From Biscogniauxia marginata (Eukaryota; Ascomycota; Sordariomycetes; Xylariales; Xylariaceae): a stretch of 64,000 bases of DNA. Position numbers and translations under genes: made by a program. Under the pieces are notes generated by a model that did not search any database, was not told the DNA's origin, and saw only the letters and a list, made by a program, of their open reading frames with translations. The first letter of the stretch is position 1. The number at the start of each line of letters is the position of its first letter. Location of the stretch: assembly GCA_022695795.1 (NCBI GenBank), contig MU404056.1, positions 124,001 through 188,000 on the forward strand. Reading direction: 5' to 3'. Below are positions 56,845 to 64,000 of the stretch, in pieces.

Positions 56845-58617
56845 ATGGCGCCCGTCTCGCTGCCTACAACCGCCCGTCTGCCCTCTTCCCTCCGCGTCGA
56901 CGCGTCCAATCCAGCCGTCATCAAAGTCCTCAACCGCCTGTCACGCCCATCGCTGCTATCGCTCGTTCTCGACTGGTTGGACCCGAAGAATCAGACGCTT
57001 TGTCCGCCGATCCTCCGGCACCCGGAAGAAAGCGAAGACGACGATGACGAGGACGACCTATACCCGCCTGCGCGCTCGCTGGCCGAGCTGCAATCCGTGT
57101 ACGCCGACCTGCAGGCGCGCAAGGGCAGCCGGCGCGAGGTGGTGGACCGCATCGTTGAGGGTGACTGGCGCCACGGACTGAGCCTGTACCAGCTCGCCAT
57201 GGCAGACATGCAATACCTATACGACCACCCCGGCACGCTCAAGTGGAGCGCATACCGGATCGAGCGGTTGCGAACCCCGCGGCACGAGGACGATGTCGAC
57301 AATGACGATAAGCAGAGAGTCGACAAGGAATCCCTCGCGATACCGCGCTTTCATCCCTCTACGTTCCTGCAGAACCTGCAGGCCGAGGTCCTACCCGACG
57401 TCAAGGCACACTACAACCTGGACCGGCCGCCGGGCTTACCACTCCTACTCCTACGTATCTTCGTGCTAGACTCACCGTATAACACCGACCTCGCCGTCTT
57501 CTCCAGGAACCAGAACCGGAACCGCGCATCGTTATCGACATCGGTACGCACGTCGACCGGGTCCATCATAGAAACGAGCACCAGCAGAAGAACCGGGACA
57601 GGAGTGGGAGGGGAAAGGGGAAAGGGGGGGATGACGGCCAGCTTCGACGCCTCGCGCACGATCTACGTCGCCTTCCCGGACGCCTCGCCGCACGTCTACA
57701 TCTCGCGGTCGCAGAGCAGCGGCCCCACGACGGTCGCCGAGACCAAGTCGCTGCGTGGGCTCGTGGTCGAGGGCATCCCGAAGGCGCTGTCGCGGCCGCG
57801 CGAGCGCTACGCCCTGCGACCCACAGACCTACACACCAAGAACCTAGACGCCATGCTCGCGGCCAAGGGCGCCGGGCGCACGAACGCCGCGGGCGGCGGG
57901 TGGGGGATTTACGCCGGGACGGGCTCAGGCCGGGACAAGGACAACAGGAACGAGACGATCAGCCCCCTCAACATGGCATTGCCGACGCCGCCGCTGTCAG
58001 ACGTCGCCGAGGACCAGGACGAGGAGGTGCTGCCAAAGCGCAAGAGGACGACGACAGTCGAAGAGGCCGAGTACGAAAAGGAACGCAAGAGAGCTAGGCT
58101 CGTCGCGCGGGCACGCTTCGGTGACGCGGCCAAGATGAACGACGGGAAGGGCGTCGAGAGGGTCGACATCCTGATCGAGGACCCGTTCCCGGCCCTGCCC
58201 AACCTCGACCTCGGAGATGGACTCCTAGATGAAGAAGCAGAAGAAGACAGGCCCGGGGAAGACGAGAACCATGACGGCACCTCCCGAAAGGCCAAAGCTG
58301 GCCGCAGGAGCAAAAACAGTGTCCTCGAACCGGCTCACGACTCGGACTCGGACTCGGGGGACGACGGGAGGAGAAGAGGAAGAAGGGATGATAGCGATCC
58401 AGGGGGGGGAGGGGGGAGCGGAAGAGAACCCAGGTGGAGGCCCAACCTCCGCCTCACGTTCCACGGCCCCCACGTCTTCGCCGGCATACGGCAGCTCGCC
58501 GAGGCCGGGATTGTGGACGCGGCGCGCGCGCCCGGCTGGATGACGGGCGAGGAGGGCGTGACGGTGGGCGCGGTACGGAGGGGTCGGATACGCGGGTTTA
58601 AGGGGTCGGGGGTATGA
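56845..58617 (+). CDS. Inner kinetochore protein of the CHL4/Mis15/CENP-N family
   Basis: A single-exon frame encodes 590 residues from ATG after a purine-rich leader. The N-terminal domain (about 1-130) carries LRVDASNPAVIKVLNRLSRP, LVLDWLDPKNQ, YPPARSLAELQSVYADL and DRIVEGDWRHGLSLYQLAM, the characteristic opening of fungal Chl4/Mis15. The C-terminal block RLTFHGPHVFAGIRQLAEAG followed by PGWMTGEEGVTVGAVRRGR is also typical. Chl4 pairs with Iml3 (CENP-L) at the centromere, contacting CENP-A chromatin and helping to maintain kinetochores. Between these blocks are Gly/Arg/Ser-rich and acidic disordered inserts (about 240-265, 345-390 and 450-530), one containing a poly-Gly run from a G-rich tract at 58400-58420. 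There is no frame break. The size is somewhat larger than yeast Chl4 because of these inserts. Confidence 0.85.
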   Translation: MAPVSLPTTARLPSSLRVDASNPAVIKVLNRLSRPSLLSLVLDWLDPKNQTLCPPILRHPEESEDDDDEDDLYPPARSLAELQSVYADLQARKGSRREVVDRIVEGDWRHGLSLYQLAMADMQYLYDHPGTLKWSAYRIERLRTPRHEDDVDNDDKQRVDKESLAIPRFHPSTFLQNLQAEVLPDVKAHYNLDRPPGLPLLLLRIFVLDSPYNTDLAVFSRNQNRNRASLSTSVRTSTGSIIETSTSRRTGTGVGGERGKGGMTASFDASRTIYVAFPDASPHVYISRSQSSGPTTVAETKSLRGLVVEGIPKALSRPRERYALRPTDLHTKNLDAMLAAKGAGRTNAAGGGWGIYAGTGSGRDKDNRNETISPLNMALPTPPLSDVAEDQDEEVLPKRKRTTTVEEAEYEKERKRARLVARARFGDAAKMNDGKGVERVDILIEDPFPALPNLDLGDGLLDEEAEEDRPGEDENHDGTSRKAKAGRRSKNSVLEPAHDSDSDSGDDGRRRGRRDDSDPGGGGGSGREPRWRPNLRLTFHGPHVFAGIRQLAEAGIVDAARAPGWMTGEEGVTVGAVRRGRIRGFKGSGV

Positions 58618-58620
58618 AAA

Positions 58621-58645
58621 AGGGGGGGGAACCAAACCCCCCCCT
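58621..58645. other. Perfect 9-bp hairpin (AG8 / C8T) just after the CENP-N stop codon
   Basis: AGGGGGGGG at 58621-58629 pairs with CCCCCCCCT at 58637-58645 around a 7-base loop. It lies 3 bases after the TGA at 58615-58617, so in the transcript's 3' UTR. Confidence 0.8.
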
Positions 58646-59494
58646 CTGGGAAAAAAAAAGAACGAAAGAAATGGAGGTTGGGAGGAGGGATTTTGTTATG
58701 GATGTATCAGCTCTTTGTCTGTCTACTTTTGGGATATCACACTTGGGTAGGCGGTACATACATACAGTCTGACGTGGAGACTCGCCGTGTAGTTGTATAC
58801 TACGTGTATTGCGAGGCTGGGAAGTTACATGTGCTTCCCGTGGTTCACAGGTAGGGCACAGCAGCATAGCTAAGTCCCGTCAAGGCAAAAATACTTGGGG
58901 GCGTTTTTGGGAGGATGCCAGAGGGGATCTACGGATTAGGTACCTTATAGATTTCTGAGCTTGGGCATGCACACACACACACACACAATGTGCGGGTTGG
59001 AATGGTACATTATATTATATTGTATTGTATATAAACTATACCCCTGCTTATGAAGTTGGCATCTACCTACCGGTATGGGAATTCGTACTGGAACATAAGC
59101 CAGGAGGAGCATGGGTCATTGCTGTCTATCCATGTCCCTAAATTATAGGACAAGATACCGAGCTAGCAAAACAAAGAGATATAAATAAGAAAAATATCTG
59201 TCCTGAGATCTTGTCCTTCTCTATTTCTCTGTATATATATAACATGACTAGTAAATAAAGTAATCATGCTGTCATCTATACAACCCCCTATCCGCATTCC
59301 ATTTATCTCGCTATCTAGGTACCTACCTACTCATCTATCCACCCCCTCCCCCCTCCCCCTTTCTGTGCCCCCCTATTCTCATCCCCTCCCCTCTCCCCTC
59401 TTTCTCCAATCCCCCACGCCCCAAACTTACCTATCATCCCAACTTAAACCAGTCCGTCACCCAGCCAGTCGATCAGTTAATCAGTTCAGTTAAA
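58646..59494. other. Spacer between convergent genes
   Basis: It holds the 3' UTRs of the CENP-N and TatD genes, a CA repeat at 58971-58986, a C-rich low-complexity run at 59338-59420 and TACCTA/TAGGTA motifs near 59317-59330. No gene was seen. Confidence 0.6.
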
Positions 59495-61100
59495 TCACAA
59501 TCCCTCCAAGTCGAAGACGCGCGTGGTGTTCCGCCACGCGGCCTCGCACACCTCCTCGAGGGCGACGCCCTTGACGCCCGCGACGATGCGGCCCACGCGC
59601 TCGATCGCGCACGGCTCGTTGCGGCCCTTGACCATGGCGCCCTCGACCCACTTCTCCTTCTTGACCGTCCGGAAGCGCTCCGGCACCTCGGGCTCTTTCT
59701 TCTTGTTCTTTTGTTGTTGTTGTTGCTGTTGTTTCTGTTGTTGCTGTTGTTTCTGTTGCTGTTTCTTGGATTGTCTTGCGGTGTTGGCTACTGCTGCTGC
59801 TGGTTGTTGTTGTTGGTCGGGATTCGGCGTTGGTGTGGAAGTCGAAGTAGGCGTAGTAGTGGTAGTAGTAATAGAAGAAGAAGTAGACTCCACACCGTTA
59901 CTGTTGTTAGTACCGGGAGTGTCATTCGCATCCGGCTTGGGCTCGACGAGGTACTTCCAGCCCTCGTGGCTGGGGCGGACCTCGCACCAGGGGCCGTCGG
60001 TCTCGAGCATGAGGCGGTCGAGGCGGATCTCGCGGACGACGGCGCAATTGTCGACCGTCTTGAAGCTGCAGCCGTTGGTGCCGACGTGGAGGCCGAGGTC
60101 CATGAGCTCGCGCATCTCGGCCACGGTGCCCGTGAAGCTATGCACGACGCCGCCCCGCTCGAGCCGCTCGAGCCGCGGGCCGAACGCGCCCTTCAGCAGC
60201 GCCACGAAGTCCGCGTGCGCGGCGCGCGAGTGCAGGAACAGCGGCAGCTGCGGCCGCAGGGACGCCGCGAGCTCGAGCTGCGCCGCGAACGAGTGCAGCT
60301 GGATCTTCTTGGAGCAGTAGTGCAGCCTGTCGTAGTCGAGGCCGAATTCGCCGAAGGCGACCAGCGATGTTGGGTGCGTGGTCCTTGTTTCCTCGATGAG
60401 CTTGCGCAGCTCGGAGATGACCTCGCTGGTTTTCTCCGCGTCTGGCTCGTGGTCCTCTGATATGGGCTGGGTAGGGTCAGGGTCACAGGGCATGGTATGC
60501 CCGTTTGTATCTTCATGGGCATGCGCAGTGCTGAAGATGGAACTTGAACACGGGTGGATACCGGCCGTGGTATATACAACACCGGCTTTAGAATATGAAC
60601 ATATTAGTCTTTTACATATATATATGTATATATCAATCTCTATTTGGAAGACTCTGCTAGGGTTTACATACGGTATTCCCTGGCGATTTCAAGTGCGTGC
60701 CGGGAGCTTGTGAAGTCTGATCCGGTGATGATCAGTTTCTGACATCCCACTTCTTTCGCTCTCGAAATCACGGCATCCAAGTCGTCCGGATGCCGCTGAG
60801 TGCCATGATACTGCCCCCGGAATATCGGGTCTGCAAGGTTGATGCCAATCTAGCAGCGAGACGAATATCAGCACCTGAGCTTAATGGACTTGGGAGAGCT
60901 AGCATGTAACTTACATCGATATATCGTGGCTTATAAGCCGGCTCGGTGGCCGTGGGTGGGGCCGGCGTAGAGCCCAGGGCCTCGGAAGCCATGCTGGAAA
61001 CCGGAGACGAAATAGTTCGAGACGGAAACTTTGGTTTCAACAGACACCGACGCGCACTCGAGCAGGAGAAGCGGTTGAACGTGGCTATCCTCACAATCAT
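59495..61100 (-). CDS. TatD-family metal-dependent nuclease (TATDN1-like), three exons, with Gln-rich insertion
   Basis: Exons 61100-60915, 60849-60672 and 60585-59495 (introns of 65 and 86 nt) give 484 residues. The amidohydrolase-type TIM barrel is marked by YIDIGINLADPIFRGQYHG (about 60-78), TTAGIHPCS, FGEFGLDYDRL, PLFLHSRAAH, VVHSFTGT and LETDGPWC, which carry the usual metal-binding Glu, His and Asp residues. TatD enzymes are 3'-5' exonucleases or endonucleases acting in DNA repair and apoptosis-like DNA fragmentation. After the last metal-site strand comes a disordered insert of about 85 residues, first Thr/Ser-rich then poly-Gln/Lys, before the conserved RFRTVKKEKW and MVKGRNEPC ending. 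The first 36 residues are basic and hydroxylated, as in a mitochondrial presequence; Met37 (MASEALGS) could start a cytosolic or nuclear form. A TTG three bases earlier was not used. Confidence 0.85.
59700..59800 (-). repeat. CAG/CAA-type repeats coding for poly-Gln in the TatD insert
   Basis: Imperfect CAA/CAG runs with AAG interruptions encode Q-rich and K-rich residues. This tract should be length-variable. Confidence 0.85.
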
Positions 61101-62321
61101 CAAGGGTGTATCATCTCATTGAGTGAGTAATGCCATAGGTACCTAAGTATCTACCCAAAGCCTATTGTTGAAATGTAGACGTTCCAGCTCCAAGTTTAGA
61201 GTTGAGTTGAGAAAAGTCTGCCAATTAAGACCGCCCTCGAAAGATCGTGACCCACGTGGTTTCGTGGGGTCCAACTCACGATTCGACAGGATGGCATTCT
61301 AAAGCTGCTGCATACTCCATATGCCCGCATGTGCATGTGCATGTGCATTGATTGGCATTGGCATTGGCATGTAGGTCCACGTTTGTGACTATTGATTCAA
61401 CAATTGCTGTATATTGTAAACTAACAGGTTGTGATATTAAGGCAAGTATGGAAAGTCCATATGAGGTAACATGGGATATCAAGATACGATACGGTCGTTC
61501 AATTCGCAATCTTTTCGTTTTCGAGATGATGTGCATTAGTCACTTTCGTCACTTTCCCATTAACGCGAACTTTTTTTCGTGGCGGGGCAAGTGGAGAGAG
61601 ACAACTGTGTAAGTGACCATTGAGAATCTTACAGCTAATAACCTACTAACCTTAGGTACTTTAGGTACATTACAAAAAAGAACCAAATATACAAAATAAG
61701 TACAATATAGAAGAGTTAGTTTTTTGAAATTGTGGTTTTCATTTATTAAAAGTATTGTGCTTGTAGTCCTGTCTACTACCTATGTAGGTAGGTACATGTA
61801 GGTATTTGTATCGAGGGATTACATGTAGTGCATGTGTTACCTAATGGATGCTGATCCCCGTCCTTAATTGACCCCGCATAGCCCGCCAACCCGCGTCGGG
61901 GCGCGTTTAGTGGTTGCCAGGCCGTCTCGCTGAATAATTCTCAGAGCACTTACAGCTGGCAATCACCATCCCCGGCACCGGAACCACCTGTAATCTAGGC
62001 AGAGCTGCCCAATTAATCCGATCTTGTAATGTTTTTCACGCTAGGAGTAGCTTAGGAACGCGGTCGTTTGGCAGCAACGCGTCTCTACTTAAACTCTCAA
62101 ACCACAATTCGTTTCCTCCCTCTCTCTTCCATCTTCGTACTCAACACCACCTACAACCACAGACCGCAACATCCTCCCATACTCTTGATACCCCATAGGG
62201 CTGTTGTGGTTCTTATCTGATCTGCCAATTGTTTGAGCATATCCACTATTCTTGTATATTGCGTTTTGCAGTATCTGATCTTGTCCTTTCCCCACCGCCA
62301 TTCCTATCCCTAGACGTCACG
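61101..62321. promoter_or_regulatory. Divergent promoter region of the TatD and RNR1 genes
   Basis: The left part serves TatD; the right part serves RNR1. Next to RNR1 there is GGCGCGTTT at 61900-61908 (E2F/MBF-like) and ACGCGT at 62077-62082 (an MluI cell-cycle box), about 415 and 240 bases before the ATG. Such boxes drive S-phase transcription of ribonucleotide reductase in yeasts. A GCATGT/GCATTG simple repeat lies at about 61322-61370. Confidence 0.45.
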
Positions 62322-64000
62322 ATGTATGTCAAGAAGCGCGGTACGTATAACTCGAGCCCTTCCTCTAGTCTACCTAGCCACTAACACCTACCAGATGGCC
62401 GCCAGGAGCGTGTCCAATTCGACAAGATCACTGCCCGCGTCTCGAGATTGTGTTACGGTCTCGACGCCGACCATGTCGACCCAGTTGCTATTACCCAGAA
62501 GGTCATCTCCGGTGTCTACGGAGGTGTCACCACAGTACAACTTGACGACCTCGTAAGTACCTTGCTCAATTGCCTCGGGCCAACCGCCATCTGACAATTC
62601 ATCGCCTACAGGCAGCTGAGACGGCCGCATACATGACCGTCACCCACCCGGACTACGCCATCCTGGCCGCGCGTATTGCCGTATCAAACCTCCACAAGCA
62701 GACAAAGAAGCAATGGTCTTCGGTAGTCAGCGACCTTTACCACTACGTCAACCCTAAGAACCGCAAGGCCTCGCCAATGATTGCCCAGGAGACGTACGAC
62801 TGCGTCATGAGACACAAGGAGGACTTCGACTCTGCTATCGTCTATGACCGGGACTTCAACTACCAATACTTCGGCTTCAAGACTTTGGAGCGGTCCTACC
62901 TCCTCAAGCTAAACGGCAAGATCGTTGAGAGACCCCAGCACATGATTATGCGTGTTGCTGTCGGCATCTGGGGTGATGATGTGGAGCGGGTCATTGAGAC
63001 ATACAACCTCATGTCCAGCAAATATTTCACACATGCCTCCCCAACTCTCTTCAACGCCGGTACCCCGCAGGCACAGCTTTCATCCTGCTTTCTTGTTGAT
63101 ATGAAGGACGACAGCATTGACGGCATCTACGACACTCTGAAGACCTGTGCGATGATCTCCAAGATGGCAGGTGGTATTGGTTTGAACATTCACCGTATCC
63201 GTGCTACCGGCTCTTACATCGCCGGTACCAACGGTACCTCCAATGGTATTGTCCCTATGCTTCGTGTCTTCAACAACACCGCCAGATATGTTGACCAGGG
63301 TGGCAACAAGCGGCCTGGTGCCTTTGCCATCTACTTGGAACCATGGCACTCGGACGTCTTTGAGTTCTTGGACCTCCGTAAGAACCACGGCAAGGAAGAA
63401 GTCCGTGCTCGTGACCTCTTCCTTGCTCTTTGGATCCCTGATCTCTTCATGAAGCGTGTCGAGAAGAACGGCGAATGGACTCTTATGTGTCCGAATGAAT
63501 GCCCTGGCCTTGCCGATGTCTATGGCGATGAGTTTGAGGCTCTATACGAGAAGTACGAGGCTGAGGGCCGTGGTCGTGAGAAGGTCAAGGCTCAGAAGCT
63601 GTGGTATGCTATCCTCGAGGCCCAGACCGAGACAGGAAACCCCTTTATGCTCTACAAGGATCACTGCAACCGCAAGAGCAACCAGAAGAACCTTGGTACT
63701 ATTCGTAGCTCCAACCTCTGCACCGAGATCATTGAATATTCAGCACCTGATGAGGTTGCTGTTTGCAACTTGGCTTCCCTTGCGTTGCCGTCCTTTGTGG
63801 ACTATAACTCGGGCACCTATGACTTCCAGAAGCTGCACGAGGTCACCCAGGTCGTCGTTCGCAACCTGAATAAGATCATTGATGTCAACTACTATCCTGT
63901 TCCAGAGGCACGCAACAGCAACATGCGACACCGGCCCATCGGTGTTGGTGTTCAGGGTCTTGCTGATGCCTTCCTGGCTCTGCGCATGCCTTTCGAGTCA
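62322..64000 (+). CDS. rnr1: Ribonucleoside-diphosphate reductase large subunit (class Ia), 5' part, cut by window end
   Basis: Exons 62322-62340, 62395-62552 and 62612 to beyond 64000 (introns of 54 and 59 nt) give 522 residues here; the full protein is usually about 850-920. The start [22 protein letters not shown] is the ATP-cone allosteric domain. The catalytic barrel shows [20 protein letters not shown] with redox Cys218, the loop [24 protein letters not shown], and [11 protein letters not shown] with Asn427, Cys429 and Glu431. The second redox cysteine, Cys444, is in VCNLASLAL. With the small subunit it makes dNDPs for DNA synthesis in the cytosol. The first intron lies after only 19 coding bases. 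Upstream MluI-box and E2F-like motifs fit S-phase control. There are no frame breaks. The remaining barrel and the flexible C-terminal CxxC tail lie beyond the window. Confidence 0.96.

Noticed and set aside
59523..60460. Two plus-strand frames of 265 and 249 codons
   Set aside because: They are antisense to the TatD gene, and their poly-Cys and poly-Leu text mirrors its Gln codons.

Overview
The window looks like nuclear DNA of a filamentous ascomycete (Pezizomycotina, most likely Sordariomycetes). Genes are spaced kilobases apart, are monocistronic, and carry short GT..AG introns (41 to 146 nt, one of 805 nt) with fungal branch points. Recognisable products are typical of these fungi: a CYS-3/MetR-type bZIP regulator, a Cdc11/Nud1-type septation scaffold, a CaMKK-type kinase, a GH64 glucanase, a microsomal P450, and RNR1. 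No prokaryotic gene, tRNA, rRNA, CRISPR array or intact transposon was recognised.

Layout. 1-4172: no convincing gene. 4173-15525: a divergent pair, a large disordered SPW-motif protein (minus) and a leucine-rich-repeat spindle-pole/septation scaffold (plus), followed by a small low-complexity protein. 17435-21279: a CaMKK/SNF1-activating-type kinase. 21280 to about 36.2 kb: a roughly 15 kb gene desert with one probable eroded gene. 36.2-48.5 kb: an accessory-looking stretch with an orphan helical protein, a secreted GH64 beta-1,3-glucanase, a broken gene, a second orphan, an assembly gap, a GNAT acetyltransferase with an in-frame stop before an acidic tail, and a P450 with an apparent one-base frameshift. 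49.3-64 kb: conserved housekeeping genes, namely a small mitochondrial-type protein, the CYS-3-like bZIP, a CHL4/CENP-N kinetochore protein, a TatD nuclease, and the first 522 codons of the ribonucleotide reductase large subunit, which runs off the window.

Functionally, several conserved genes belong to cell division and S phase (septation scaffold, CENP-N, RNR1), but they are separate transcription units and nothing shows a dedicated shared system. The central accessory stretch has no polyketide synthase, NRPS or terpene synthase backbone, so it is not a classical secondary-metabolite cluster. Gene breaks are concentrated there: one frameshift, several in-frame stops, one gap and AT-rich spacers, which fits a decaying lineage-variable region or local assembly trouble. 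I found no clear new multi-gene system. The strongest leads are the tailed GNAT gene, the long bZIP intron with a possible internal promoter and palindrome, the repeated SPW motifs, and the two eroded genes.

Exon borders were worked out by eye from splice signals, reading-frame continuity and family resemblance; no database was searched.
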